A stretch of 64,000 nt of DNA from Aselliscus stoliczkanus (Eukaryota; Chordata; Mammalia; Chiroptera; Hipposideridae): contig CM066728.1 in the NCBI GenBank assembly GCA_033961575.1, positions 109,138,852 to 109,202,851 of the forward strand. Reading direction: 5' to 3'. Made by a program: the position numbers and the translations under genes. Every line of letters begins with the position of its first letter. The stretch's first letter is position 1. This document shows, in pieces, positions 10,430 to 22,700 of the stretch. The notes under the pieces are model-generated. The model worked only from the letters and a program-made list of their open reading frames with translations. It was not told the DNA's origin and ran no database searches.

Positions 10430-10935
10430 TGGTGTAGCCACAGAACCAGCTTGAACTGGTCCTATCCTGTTTCTAACAAGATACTGAGTTTCTTCTCAGA
10501 CTAAAACTGCAAGTCATGTAGCCAAAGCAGGCACTGTGGGGAGAATTTGGAACTCCAGTTATGCCTGGAATTAAAGTCTCCCACCCTACCCACCCCCCCT
10601 CACAGGGACAGGACTGGAACTTGAACTCCGGAACCCTTTCAGAAGAGAAGGGTCCATTGTCCAGGAAGATGGGGTACTGAAGCCCCTCCCCATATCTTAC
10701 CATAAATGACCAGGTTCCTGAGCTTTCCCATCAAAACCTGCCCCGCCAGCATACCAGCCTGTTCCCCATGAAACCCTCCCCAAACCCTAGATCAGGACAG
10801 ATTTCAGCCTCCTATCTCCTTGATGGTCGACTTAACAATAAAGCCTTTTCTTTTCTCAAAAGCCAGTGTCATAGTAATGGCTTCTACATGCATGGGCAGG
10901 GAACTCTGTGGCATGGCACCTCGTTACCAGTCATT
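10430..10935 (+). mobile_element. Candidate solo LTR (ERV1-like)
   Basis: The right half reads like a retroviral LTR 3' portion. A C-rich stretch ('ccccaaaccctagatcagg') is followed by 'ctatctccttgatggtcgac', then the poly-A signal in 'taacaataaagccttttc', and a U5-like 'gccagtgtcatagtaatggc'. The left boundary is a guess, and no flanking duplication or internal gag/pol sequence was found. If real, it is a solo LTR left by recombination. Confidence 0.45.
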
Positions 10936-13917
10936 ATTTCTTCAGGGCTTTGAAACCAGGCTCTTGCTGCCCTTGGCAACCCCCTCGCCAGCTGAGATGC
11001 TCAGCAGGTTGGGGAAGGTAGTAAGTGGGCTGCCCCCAGGGGTTCCTCTCAAGTGCAATTCTGAGTCCCAAGGAAACAGTGGGTGTTTTGGTCCTAAAAT
11101 AAGTCCTTATGATGAGGCACTGGATTTGCCATAAAGGCCAGGGAGCAGTGTTTCAAAGGCAGTCTTCTCTGAACTGCCGTGCCCAAGGGCTTGCCAATGA
11201 TAAGACAGCAAAGCACGGATCATCAATCCCACCCTGCTCTCTGGTGAAGGGGTAGGGGTCAGGGTTATGGGAGGGGAGGGTGAGTGGGGGACCACTGCTG
11301 CTTTCTGTCAGAGCCCAGTAATTGTAAGGTACAGGATCAGGCTAGTGTCCCATTCTACCTCACTCAGAAGGTTTAAGACATGCAGCGCTCCTATCCACAA
11401 ACTGCCCGTCCCTCCTCATTCTCATGTTCATCTAGGAGCGCTGGTCAGACCCTCTGCACCACACTCATTCTGGTCAGTGACTCCCCGCCACGGGGCTCTT
11501 TCTGGGTCACGTGCCTTGTTTTCATGGAAAACAGAGCTAAATGCTGCAGCCGTGTTCCATGTATTGGTAAATGGCTTGTGTGAAATTTGAATGACAGAGC
11601 CCTCCTAACAGCTGAGCTGAGAGAAAGCTGTGCTTAAGGGGACAATTCAGAACATGGCAGGGTTTGAAACATTGCAAATCATCTTAGCTGGATCTTACTA
11701 GCAAATGCACATCTGACCAATTGCTCTTGAATCAAAAGGTCAGTGTTTGCTGTTTCAATCCGGAAGTTTATAGATTCTTAGGAAGAAACATGTCCCCTCG
11801 TGTTGCTTTGCATAATGAACGGGATTTCTGTGGATTTTTAATTAAGCCCTTCTCACAATGTCCACACGCAAGTGCCCTGACCTTTCACGTATTGGCACCT
11901 GCTATTCCCTCTTGCTCGGGTGGATTCCCCCAGACCTTTATCCTGTTACCTTTTTCTCAGAATTTTGACCTTACTGCTTATTTCTCCTACTTGTGAGATC
12001 CTTCTCCATCTCTCTAAATAAAATAGCCCTCACCTGCGCACGCCACCCAGCGACTCTGTTAAACATTTCTCAGAGCACTCGCTACTGAGGCCATCTACCT
12101 CTTTGCTTTCTCCTTCCCTGATGGAAAAGCTGGACCCGGGAGGGCAGGGGCGCCTGGCCTGCTCACTGCTGAGTCCTTTGTGAGGGCAAAGGGAGTGGGG
12201 GTGCTCAAGAGATTCAGGGGAGATGGGGGAGGACATGCTTGCTCTTCTACAGCCTCAAGTCCGTGGAGAAATGTGCAAGATGAAGAGGTGTAAGTGATTC
12301 CCGGAGACCTGTCCTCTGTCCCCAGTACCCTCACTGCTCTCACCTGCATGGCAGCTCATTTCCCCCAGTTTCTGGGGAAACGTCTAGTTTAGAGATTTTA
12401 GGACAAGCAGTGCAAACACAGCTGACTTGAAGCATCTCAGAATAGCTTGTCATAGATTTCTGAAAACCCCCTGTGAGGCCTGGACACCTTGCCGAGCACT
12501 TTACATGTAGGAGATGCCCTAGAACTTAACTGAAATGAACGTGCTAACAGGGTCTGTGGAGCTAGTCAGTACACTCCTCAAATCTATAAAAAGTGGAAAA
12601 ATTCAAACACTGTTAATTACAGAACAAATGTTCCTGGAGAGTTGAGTGCATGTGAGCACATCTACAAGTGGTACTTGGCTGAGATCGACCATAAATCTGA
12701 GGTTCAGCATCAGGAAAGGAAATCAAGAGACCCCTGAAGACAGAGTCCCTCTTTCTGTTAATTCTCCAAGACGTCATGTTTAATGACATTAGTAAAATTA
12801 AACAGATGTAATGTTGCCAGGGGGGTTCTTGGTTCCCACTCTCCCAACAGGTAATGGGGTTGACGCTAGATTCTCTGAAATACGCAACTTTAACCAAAAC
12901 CCATGGGTGCTCTATGGCTGTGTTGGTGTCCACTTCCTGTTGGTAATTTCTTTAACGTATTTTTCTTTGCAAACTCACAAAGGAGCCTTCACTGCAGATG
13001 TTAGCAGATCTGAATCAGCAGGGAGATGGTTTCCCTTCTCTGCCCTGAGATGGCCTGTTCCTCAGCTGGACAAAGACCACGCTCACTGTGACCGCAGAGT
13101 GGAACAACCCACAGGCCAGGACTTACACTCTGCCACTGACTTTTTGTTTTGCTTAGAAATTATTTATTGCTTAAGCTTCTTCATATTCATCCCCAGAGAC
13201 CCGTAAGTGATTCCATTCCCTTTGCCCTCCTCTAGTCCCCTTGTGTTTTCTCTTCCTGTAATTACCCTTAGCTATGAAATGGACATGTCATTTTGCCAAA
13301 AAGAAGGTTAAAGGGAAAGCAACATTGGAAGAAACAAAAGCAGTATCTTCTTCTTAATAAAGGAAGGCCAAGGAGAGAAAAAAATTAAAGCAAACTTGTC
13401 AGCACAGTTTATACAAGAGATTACATCATATTTTAATGAAGATCTTTTTCTAAATGAAATCACTTGGCCAGAACCATTTTCCCAAATATGCAGAAAATGT
13501 ACCCAATGGGACTGCCAACACAATATTATAATGGACGTTTCTGGGATGTAGTCTAGCGCTGGTATTAAAATAGGACACAGTGTTTAAAACAAGGCTGTCT
13601 AGTTGTGGGTACAAACAAAGAAACACCTCCCAAAACAACAGGAAGAGGGAGGAAAGATTGTGGTTCCCCAGCACTGTTTAGGAGGGGAAGGAGAGTAAAC
13701 ATGTATTTCTGTATCCTGAAAAACAGTGGATTAAAAAATTAGTATTTTACTGGCTAAGTGCATTCTTTGCACCTCAGGTGATAGAACCTGCTTGCTTATT
13801 GAAATGATCATGCTGGTCTACACAAGATTCTGGGGCTGTAAGATTTAAGAAAGATGGCAGCCTTTAGGGCACACCCATGCCTTGCACAGTTCTTTGAGAT
13901 CCCCAACAAAATTTAAG
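10936..13917. other. Unassigned 3 kb
   Basis: No recognised repeat. Open frames (for example 10820-11134, 11267-11590 and 12811-13206, all plus) are not family-like. A CRE-like 'gacgtcatg' occurs near 12770-12780 next to 'tttaatgacattagtaaaatt'. The region could contain conserved regulatory sequence but shows no proof of it. Confidence 0.35.
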
Positions 13918-13930
13918 CAATGGATATATT

Positions 13931-14347
13931 GGGGCTGGTTGAGTGGCTTGTTGGTTAAGAATTGGCTTGGGAGTGCGAGCTCTGAGCAGCAGGGCCGCCG
14001 GTTTGATCCCACATGGGCCAGTGAGCTGCACCCTCTACAGCTAAAATGATGAACAACAGCTCGACCTGGAGCTGGGCTGCTGTGAGTCGCTGGAGACAGC
14101 GTAGGCTGCAGTGGGACTGGCCGAGTGCGCTTTCGTGAGCCGCTGTGAGCGGCCGTCCAGAGGCCGGCGAGTGACTGCCTCACCCGGGAAGAGCGCAATG
14201 ATGATACCAACATGGGCCAGTGAGGCGACGTCCTCCACAACTAGACTGAAGAACAAAAGGACAGCAACTTGTCTGTTCCCTTTGCCCAATTCCCCAATGT
14301 TGTTCCCTCCCCCAATACCCCCAAAAAATCTTTAAAAAAACCCAAAA
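13931..14347 (+). mobile_element. Long tRNA-derived SINE (Rhin-1-like tail)
   Basis: A 417-bp copy with the family head (tRNA-like, 'gagtggcttgttggttaag'), a long GC-rich body ('gaccatgggcc'-type words, 'gcggccgtccagaggccgg'), and a C/T-rich tail 'ctgttccctttgcccaattc' ending in 'caataccccc' and A runs. The 13-bp target duplication caatggatatatt is at 13918-13930 and 14348-14360. The tail resembles, from memory, the Rhin-1 SINE of rhinolophoid bats, and this is the main clue to the host lineage. Confidence 0.9.
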
Positions 14348-14360
14348 CAATGGATATATT

Positions 14361-14859
14361 GATATGCTGGCATTAATCTAACATTTTAACACAGCCTCAG
14401 GCAATTTGAAAGCAGACATGGTGAATGGAAATAGAACCCAAGCAGGCCTCAGCAGAATGACACCCACTGTGCAAATGAATATAGACATAGAAAAAAAGAC
14501 CAAGAAAGCTCACCAGAAATGTGAAACATTAATCATTATCTCTGGGTTATCAAATTATAATTGCTTTCTGTTATTTTAATCCTAATTGTCTACAATGAGC
14601 ATATATTAATTTATCACGAGGGGATAATACAAATCAAGCTACAGATTTTAGTTTTCAAACCTAACAAGGTTTTTCCCCATCTTTTCTAGATCAGCCATGT
14701 GAATTCATTTTAATTTCAAAGCGTTAGGAGCCAGCTAGGTGAGCTGGATTTTCAAGGATGGTTAAGATGGAAGGTATGTAATCACGAGGAGAATTTTGTG
14801 TGACACAGTGGTGCCCTCTGGTGATAACTCTGGTGCTGTTTAGTTAATCTGCACAGGTT
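14361..14859. other. Unassigned sequence
   Basis: AT-leaning unique-looking sequence with no recognised repeat. The segment 14690-14850 contains TAAT/ATTA words and could be regulatory, but this is only an impression. Confidence 0.35.
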
Positions 14860-14896
14860 TTCATTCACTCACTTGTTCATTCACTCATTCATTCAG
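14860..14896. repeat. (TTCA)n / (CTCA)n short microsatellite
   Basis: A degenerate run of TTCA and CTCA tetranucleotides. Confidence 0.85.
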
Positions 14897-16039
14897 CAAG
14901 TCACTCATCCCAAAACTGTGTATCGTCTTGAGCCAAGCAGACGGGCTCCCCCTCGCTCCCCACGGAGCCAGCGCAAGGAAGGGGAGTAAATGCCATTGAA
15001 CGTGAACCCTAAGACCACCTGGCAGGGCTGGCATTTGTGTTAGAGGAAAATCAGAACATATACGATGTAATTTCGGGCACGATGGAGCTTCTGATCTGGG
15101 AGGAAGGATATGCCTCATCTGAAAGAAACTACTAGAAAATATACACAAAGTGGGACATGAGAAATTATACAAAAGAATGAGAAAAAAACACACAATAAAA
15201 AGGAAAGAAGGGGTCAGTATAGGGTGAAGTCAACCAGGAAAAACTTCTTCGAGGTAGGACGCTGCTCCCTCAAAGAAAATAAACATCAAGTGAGACAGTG
15301 ATTTAGGAGAGTCTAGTCGGGAGGGGCGTGTGTGTTAGCAGGTTGCCCTCTGCTCACACCAGAGTGTCTGCAGGAACCCAAGGGAGCCTTTGTCAGTAAC
15401 TAAACCTTCCTGCCCCTCCTGCTGGTTAAGGTCAGGAATGTCTCCAGAGAATTCCTGCTTCCTGGGCTCCTACTAGATTGGTTCTCAAAAAAGATAAAAA
15501 AAGAAAGAAAACACGTTTCAATTCTTTTCTAACACAGGGCCACCATTACTGCAAATCTACACCCAGAAATACCGGAAATACTAACAGTGGACACACAACA
15601 AAACCTATTAGACTTGCTGGCCGGCCATAGCTCATCCAGAGGGAAATCAAATGCGGGGAAAAAGAAAAAACTCTAAAGGCATTGAAAACACAGATCAGGT
15701 TGTGGAGGAGCTTGTCTCTAAGGGTTGAGCCTGGTCACCAAGGGGGTGCCTGCTCTGAGGCACGTGGGCCTGGACAATGGACAGCACAGAAGGACATAAG
15801 ATTTGCTTTGTCAGAAACATTTATGTCTCAGTAACTGGTCCCCTATGGAAAATACGCATCACTCGCTATCATCGAGTCCATACTGGCAATCTGTTCCCAT
15901 ATTATGACTCAGATAGAAAAAGGTTTTCCCAAAACATGTCAAATTCTGATATTTACATTTGTACAGCTATCTGCTTATCTCAGAAAGAACCTTCACTGAA
16001 GCCCAGTGGGATCTAAAACAAAACCAAACAAACAAAATA
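14897..16039. other. Unassigned 1.1 kb
   Basis: No repeat family recognised. A-rich words near 15170-15210 and 15485-15515 are simple sequence. The open frame 15777-16016 has no family resemblance. Confidence 0.35.
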
Positions 16040-16160
16040 CTGGCTCATGGATACAGAGAACAGATTGGTGGTTGCCCAAGGCGGGGGTTGGAAGGTAGGA
16101 GAAATGGGTTAAGGGGATCAAAGGTTTAAAGGAAAAAAGAAAAAGAAGTAAATAAACAAT
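16040..16160 (+). mobile_element. L1 3' UTR fragment
   Basis: The sequence 'ctcatggatacagagaacag' followed by 'attggtggttgcccaaggcg', 'gggagaaatgggtta' and an A/G-rich end follows the L1 3' region just after ORF2. It is a short 5'-truncated insertion ending in an A-rich tail. Confidence 0.8.
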
Positions 16161-17089
16161 ATAGACCTAGACCAATCTGAGCCCTGAGTATTCACAGGTG
16201 TCCTTGGCCCTGAGATCAGAGACGGGTCCTCTGCATGGGGTCTGCACATCACCATTCATGCCCATCACAGCCGCCGCAGGCTGGCCCGCTGTGGGGTCTG
16301 GCCTCAGGGCCACCAAGGCCTCACGACAGGCTGGTGGCTGTGAAGCCTCTACGGGGCAACGTCCCTGGACACGCCTCAGAGCTAAGCGGGTGAAGTACTT
16401 TAGCCATGGTTTCCCACCTGGGAGCTCAGATACAAAAGCAAACAGTGCACATTCGTTTTACAAGGGCTGTTCTGTAGTACTTCCTGGCCATAGTAAGAAC
16501 CAGTAATCATTTCTCCAGGAACAATCTATTGAACATTCCAGGAGGATCTTGCTAAACTCCTCTATTTTTACCTTTATCTGTTCTCAGATAGAGAATAAGC
16601 TAAGGAGAGTGTCTAGTGAAGTATAATGACCCAAGAGGATAAAACGCTGGGGCAGGGAAATTTAGGTGTTTGCTATAGCATTTTTGATCATTTATGAATC
16701 GTGCTCTCGGCTGAGTCGTGTGTCATCGCTGCACTTCCCCATGGGCATGGAAGGGATGAAAAAGACGCACTTGCTCCATCTTCATGGGTGTTGTAGATAA
16801 CATGAGATTTCCATCGAAAACTAAAAAGCATAATGTGTCTCTGAATGCAACACTCATTACTTTCTCATGCATTAGGCAGTGACGTGCTTGAGATTTAAAA
16901 AGTGGGGTCTCTTTCGACTCCCTACAACAGATTTGCGTTAAGAGACCTCTTACAAAAATGCTGGCCCTCCATTCAAGCTTTATTGCTTTAGCCCACCCAC
17001 GTGTCCTTGCAAATCCTCTTCAGTGATTCTAGTGATTTATTGGTAAGGAAGGTTAATGGTGGGCAATTTTCAGTGACCACAGGGTACCA
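16161..17089. other. Unassigned sequence
   Basis: No recognised repeat and no supported exon. A GC-richer part at 16200-16400 keeps one frame open (16198-16506) without any family resemblance. Confidence 0.35.
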
Positions 17090-17500
17090 TAAAATGCAAT
17101 TTCCGTGAGTTCAGACTGACCGTGGGAGGTATCACAAATTGGTGCTGATTTGTTCAAAGGTATATTTTGAGGGACTTGAAACTTCAGCCTGGGTGCTATG
17201 CTAATTGAAGAGTAGATGTGTTGCTGCATTTGTATTTAATGGCAGCCCACAAAATGGATTTTCAAAGAACGGAGGGTGCAGGAGTATTTCAGTCCCATGT
17301 AATTCGGGAAATCTGCTCTCCAGGTAGGAAGCGGGGTCATTTTCGGGTCTATTTGCCCTCTGTCTCCTCCAGAGTGACAGGAAGAAGGCGTCCATTGTTT
17401 ATTAGTGAGCTAATTCTCAGGGGAGCTATTTTTGGTAAAGCAAGGGCTTTTGTAGTTGCTTCCATTTTTCTGCAGGTTGAGAGCTCAATCAAATAAGGCC
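17090..17500. promoter_or_regulatory. Possible conserved non-coding element
   Basis: A repeat-free block with dense homeodomain- and SOX-like words: 'gctaattgaag' near 17200, 'ccattgttta' near 17392, 'gagctaattctc' near 17407. The balanced composition and lack of CpG decay look like the deeply conserved enhancers found in gene deserts. This is pattern recognition only; no alignment was possible. Confidence 0.25.
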
Positions 17501-17556
17501 TGAGGGGTGACACTGATTTTTTTAAGCAAAACGTGGGACCATTTCTTCATTTGCAG

Positions 17557-17700
17557 TCGTTGTATGATAATGCCAAGAAGACATCTCTGGCCAAGAAAAA
17601 GGGCAAAAATAGGAGCAAATTGCAGCAGCGGAAAGAAGTCTTTAACTTCATCTCCAGTGCTGTCCTCTTACATATGGATCGGAAATGGGGACATTTCTAG
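17557..17700 (+). other. Very weak terminal-exon candidate, Lys-rich
   Basis: A good-looking acceptor (pyrimidine-rich 'tttcttcatttgcag' ending at 17556) precedes 47 open codons starting SLYDNAKKTSLAKKKG and ending in a TAG at 17698-17700. The peptide is lysine-rich and has no recognised domain. A/G-rich sequence is often stop-free by chance, and no poly-A signal was found just downstream. It could equally be part of the neighbouring CNE-like block. Confidence 0.12.
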
Positions 17701-20179
17701 TCACAGGTGCATGGCTGTGGTGTCTTTCTCTTTACTTTTTGTGTTTATTAACTCAAAACGGGTGTGGGGAGGGAAGGCAAAGATGAAGAAGGGAGAGGGG
17801 AACCGGGCGCTGTGGTAGCCGTTGGCGTGGACACCAGATGTAAGTCCAGCTGTAAAATGTAACAGAGGCCCGAGACGTCCTGCCCACCGGAGATGGACCG
17901 CAGGAGCCTTCCAGAACTAGACGTTCCTGATCACAACACAGAGCCCCGCCACCAGAATTTACTGCGAAGAAATTGGTATAGTTTCAAAGGAGGTCCTTAA
18001 CATTAGCAGAATTTTGAAGCGACCTTTTAACCCCTCCCCGATGGCCCCAGCCTGAGCCTTGGCAAGCTACTGCACAAATGGTGCATTACACACACACACG
18101 CGCACACACGCACGCACGCCCTGCTCCCCACTGACCTGATGGACCGAGCCTCTCACGAGCCGCCTTTCCACAAAGAAGGGGTGCCGTCTGGGACAGGCCA
18201 CGTCCACCACCGACCGGAGGCGTGGTCCAGCATGCACCTCAGCCTCTCTGCATCTCAGCTGCTGCTTTGTCCGTAAAAAGTGGGACGCAGCCGTTTACTG
18301 CACGGATTTGGAGAAGAACTGGTGAATCCACAGAATGTGCATAGTACATAAAATGAAAACCGTGAACTGTCCTGCCCCTAGCCAGGAAAAAAAAAACCAA
18401 AAAACCCCACCAACATAAGCCATAACATCCACGTGCAGACTATTCATCTATGCTGGTTTCCTTTTTATGAACTCACTGTAAGTAAACCTGTGTTTACTTT
18501 GTTCCAAGAAGAAGACTGTCACCTATTTTTCTTGCCACGCCTTTTTCAGCCAATCAGACAAAAGTTGCTCTGTTTTACAAAGTGTCTTCCTAGGCTCCCC
18601 AACCCTTTGCTTGATGAGTAAAAACCATCAGACAAAACAAAGTATGTTTTGATCTAAGTTCATCAAGTTTTTTTACAATCATAGCCCTGCTGCCATGTAG
18701 CTTATTCCATTCTAAATGCACCATGCCAACTTTCTAATAGTCTGCAATCAGATGCTTTAAAATAAGGACATTTTAAAATGCTGGGTCAGGAAAATCCTCG
18801 GTGAGGCTTACAGCCCTGGCTGACATCTCTCTGGCGTGCCAATATGGAAATTCACTTGTTTTCTGGGTTTCCTTCATATCTCATTAGGATTCTGCAATGT
18901 TGCAAAATTTAACCACCAGAAGGAGTGTCAGACAGTGGCCAATGGAATACTCTAACCCCCAGCATTATTCTGATTTATTTGCTTTCTTTCTATCAAATCA
19001 CCAAACCAAGACTATCAAATTTATTGTATGTGGCAATAGACATGGCAGGTGCTCAAGACATTGTATAACCCTTTGGGGAAAAAATTTGAAAATTGGGGTC
19101 AATTTTAGATTTCTGTACATTTGAGATTTCTGTAAGTCTAATTGCAAATGACACTTCTGTTTTTTGCCAAATTTTTAAGCTTAACATGATTGAAGCTTCT
19201 GATTTCTCCAATTTTCTCCTCTAAAATACCACAGCCATCTCAGTTTCACTGCTTCGCTGGAGAGGATTCCACAATTTATAGTTTCCTGTGATGCACTAGA
19301 CAAACAAAGTCCTAATTTACAGCCACAAAAGGGTTCATAAGTGTCTCTTTGTCTTGCTGAGGATTTTAGTTTAATTTTGTCCTTCTATAAAACTGTCTGA
19401 CCTCAGACAGTGTTACTGATGAGTCACTGTCATATGATAGGCAAAAGAAAAGCGATTGGATGTAGGGTCCTGCTTAGAAGGGGCCTCACAGCCACTCTCT
19501 GGTGGTGTCTCCCAACATGAAGAAAGCATTCCCCTGATTTCTGCTGCGCTGGCTGGTGCCAACGCCCTGCTCCTGGTTAGCAGGGAAAACCTCATTGAGG
19601 AACAGCACCAAATCGAAGCTGGTGACCCTCTGAATTGCTCCCAGGGGCTTCCGAAACAATCAAAATCTCTCTAGTGCGAAGTAAATAAACAGCCTTTTCG
19701 CCTTCCCCTCTGTCTCTGTAAGTTTGGTTGTGTCTCTTTCCCTCACTAAGAAATCTCTCAGTGAGGAGGCTCCCTTCCCTGACTCCCATGAGTGGCTCAG
19801 CACGTGACCGTCTGATCTGTGCTCCCCCCAGACCACAGATGTAAACAAAGTGACCGCAGCCTGCCCTGCGTGGGGGACTCCGGGCTCTCTGGGTGCCATT
19901 AATCTCTGAGGCCCCCCAAAGCGAGCGCCCTCTTTACGAATTTGGATCACAAATGTCAAGAAATGTTATTCCAGGCAGCCGAGGGGCCATTCCTTGTCTC
20001 TTCAAACATGACAAAACAACGAAATTTATGGGGAAGATAAACATGATTTGTTTGCTAAATCCCAGGCAACCGGCATTTGGAAATTCCCTGTGAAACCTGG
20101 GAGACAAAGAAAATATGTTCTAGCTCCGAAGAGATCATACAGGCAAAAATACGAGTTTTTTCTGTGCCTTTTTTTTTAA
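17701..20179. other. Unassigned 2.5 kb with a short CA/CG run
   Basis: No repeat family is recognised apart from a short alternating CA/CG run at about 18090-18118. The parts 18650-18900 and 19140-19340 are repeat-free and AT-balanced and could be conserved regulatory DNA. No coding signature was seen. Confidence 0.35.
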
Positions 20180-20440
20180 AGGCTTTATATTTTTTAGAAC
20201 AGTTTTAGGTGCACAGGAAAATGGAGCAGAAGGTACAGAGATTTCCCACATACCCCCTGCCCCCACATACGCACAGCCTCCCCCACGGTCACATCCCCAG
20301 CAGAGTGGGATGCTTGTTACAATTGATGAACCAACATTCATGTGTCATGGTCACGCAGAGTCCACATTGACACTGAGGTTCACTCCCGGCGCTGTCCAAT
20401 CTATGTGTGTGAACAGATGTACGGTGACATGATCCATCGT
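20180..20440 (-). mobile_element. Old L1 3' UTR fragment, antisense
   Basis: The order 'agaacagttttaggtgcaca', 'gtacagagatttcccacata', 'cccctgcccccacatacgca', 'ttacaattgatgaaccaaca' and 'agagtccacattgacactga' follows the antisense 3' region of old mammalian L1s closely. Divergence is moderate. Confidence 0.85.
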
Positions 20441-20443
20441 TTT

Positions 20444-20608
20444 ACAGACGTACCTCAGACATATGGCAGGCTTGGTTCCAGACCACCACAATAAAGCAAA
20501 TAGCACAATAAAGAACAAGTCACAGAAATTTTCTGGTTTCTCAGTGCATACAAAAGTTACGTTTATACTATACCATAGTCTACAAAGTGTGCAATGGCAT
20601 GAGTTAGA
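20444..20608 (+). mobile_element. Tigger-like MITE fragment
   Basis: The sequence starts at a TA-flanked end 'cagacgtacctcagacatat' and continues 'ggttccagaccaccacaata', 'aaagcaaatagcacaataaa', 'gtgcatacaaaagttacg' and 'tagtctacaaagtgtgcaat'. This follows the terminal part of a Tigger-family (TcMar) DNA transposon. The element is truncated on the right. Confidence 0.8.
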
Positions 20609-20840
20609 GTAGGACAGTGTATGCTGTGGGGACAAACAGCCCCTGCACCTCGGTGGTCTGCACACTCAAACCAAAACTTCTTTCATGCTCATACAAAGCC
20701 TGGTGCTGTCAGCTGGGCTGACCAGCCTGGCTCTTTTCCAAGCAATTAGGAAGTTTCTGATGTGGACATGAGCTTGACAAATTCTACAGATGGGAAAATG
20801 GCTATTGTGATGAATAAACTCAAGGCTGGTAAAGCAGGAC
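20609..20840. other. Unassigned sequence between transposons
   Basis: No family recognised. It may be unrecognised transposon interior. Confidence 0.3.
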
Positions 20841-20970
20841 CTCTCACTGTCAGCACTGCTGACACTGGGGACAGTGTGTTGCCGGGGCAGGGTTGTCCTG
20901 TTCACTGTGGGATGTTTTCTAGCATCTTCCAGGGTGCACATTTGAAAGGGGGTGTTTGAGAACCACTGGT
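20841..20970 (+). mobile_element. MER5A-like hAT-Charlie fragment
   Basis: The sequence 'ctcactgtcagcactgctga', then 'ttgtcctgttcactgtggga', 'gttttctagcatcttcc' and the end 'gtttgagaaccactggt' follows MER5A (hAT) with an internal deletion. It is a non-autonomous element and carries no gene. Confidence 0.8.
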
Positions 20971-21300
20971 GTAGAACATTCCAAGCCTGACAAATGCATT
21001 TATGCTACATTGTCACTGCAGTGGGAAGCAGGGGATGGCAACTGACAGTGTGGTGACGTTTCCCAACGGTGTTTCAACAATATGATTCCAGGCAGGACTG
21101 ACGCCAGAGGCCACAGAGGAAGCTGTTCTTGTTGTCCGGTCAAGAGATGATGGTTGCTTTGCCCAGGATGGCAGCAAGGTGGGTGCATGGTATTATTGGT
21201 TGGATTTGAGATATATGATATTGGTAAAAGCTACAGAGCTCATAGTTAGATTGAACATTGCATGTGAGGGAAAGAGAAAAATTAACAATAAGGAATCAAT
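20971..21300. other. Unassigned sequence
   Basis: No recognised repeat or exon. Confidence 0.35.
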
Positions 21301-21304
21301 ATAT

Positions 21305-21482
21305 ATACCAGTGGCTGCCAAACACCTCTTTTGGGAATTGAACTGAGTTGCCGTGATAAGAAATGTTTAGGGAGCTTGTTAAAATTATATATTCTTGAGC
21401 CTCACATCTGCAAATTCTGATGTATTAAACCTGGCAAGTAGCCTAGAACCTATTTTTAACATACTTCTTCAGTGATTCTAAA
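21305..21482 (+). mobile_element. hAT-Charlie non-autonomous element (MER-type)
   Basis: The order 'ccagtggctgccaaacacc', 'gggagcttgttaaaattata', 'cttgagcctcacatctgcaa' and 'cttcttcagtgattctaaa' follows the common hAT-derived MER elements (gggaacttgttagaaatgcaaatt...). The exact subfamily was not resolved. Confidence 0.6.
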
Positions 21483-22555
21483 ATGAAGTTCGTTTTGTGA
21501 CTCCGAGTATGTTCCGTGTGGGTTTCTGTGGGGCTAACCCACCGGTGGGTCAATATTGTGTGTTCCTCTGTTTAGACAGTCAGCCCAGTGTGGTAATTTT
21601 GGTTATCTCTGAGATGGGAACCCTGGGTGCTTTTTAACTTCGTTTTTCTCTTATTTTAAGTCTGTAATGAGCACAAGCTCTTTCATAAGCAGAAAATAAG
21701 TATGTCACACAGTAACAAGGCTAGAGACCACCAAGAAACTTATAAAGCCTACAATCTACTAAATAAGCTGTTTTTTGCACACCTCCAAATACAGGCTCAA
21801 TGCAGATGGCACGAGGTGGCTGTTTGGGATGGGGGCGTTATAGGAAAGAAACTCATGTCAATCAACATGCTTACTGGAAAGTACATGCTGAGGATCTTTA
21901 CTCTTAAAATATATGATAGAAGATCCTAAATCGAAGTTTATTTATTCCTGAATTACAGTATTGGCCACCAGAGAATCTCATCAAAGGGACATTTACGTAG
22001 ATGTTGAAGGCACCAAGTATGTGGCAGAAACCATGGCTGCACATCTCACAGAGAATTGCTGTGTTTCTCAGAATGGGCAAAATTTCTAACCTGACCACAC
22101 TCCTTTCTTCTCTACTTCCAGGCTCACAGAGAAGTAAGCTCCCCACCCCCAGAGGGAACCCTGGCAATGTGGATATTTCTGGCTTCTTGAAGCACCAACA
22201 GTAGTAACATGAGTTTCTCTCCAGGCTGACTCTTGTAACTGCTGGTGCTGTGTCTTCATTACCCTCTTCTCCTGCTGCAGTGGCTGTGGGAGTGCATGTT
22301 GAAGAGATGCCGGAAGATCCGAGCACATGGCCTGAGAACCTGGGCTACAGCATGGAGGTGTGATGCCCTGGACAGGCACTGAGACCCAAGGCAAGAAAGA
22401 AACTCTTATTATGCAGTTCAATGGAAAGTTTGGCATCATTTTTCATCTTAGCCCAATCTATCCTCTCTGAATAAGATGATCAGTTTTGAAAATTGGGGTC
22501 TTTGTGATGAACTGCTGCAAAATCGCCTTGGAGGTTCGGTAGCCATTAAGAAATT
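21483..22555. other. Unassigned 1.1 kb
   Basis: No repeat family recognised. A 140-codon open frame on the minus strand (21904-22326) overlaps 67 open codons on the plus strand. Neither resembles a known family. Confidence 0.35.
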
Positions 22556-22567
22556 CATTGGTGTCTT

Positions 22568-22688
22568 TTTTCTTCTTTTTTTTTTTTTTTTTTTGAGGGC
22601 AGTGTCACTGGCCCACATATGTGGGACCCAAACCCAGGCCGCTGGCTTCCCAAGACAGTGCTTAACCACCACACCACTCGGCCGGCCT
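22568..22688 (-). mobile_element. Short tRNA-derived SINE
   Basis: A minus-orientation short-class copy with a long T run at the left (the A tail). The 12-bp target duplication cattggtgtctt is at 22556-22567 and 22689-22700, fixing the ends. Head and B-box are intact. Confidence 0.94.
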
Positions 22689-22700
22689 CATTGGTGTCTT

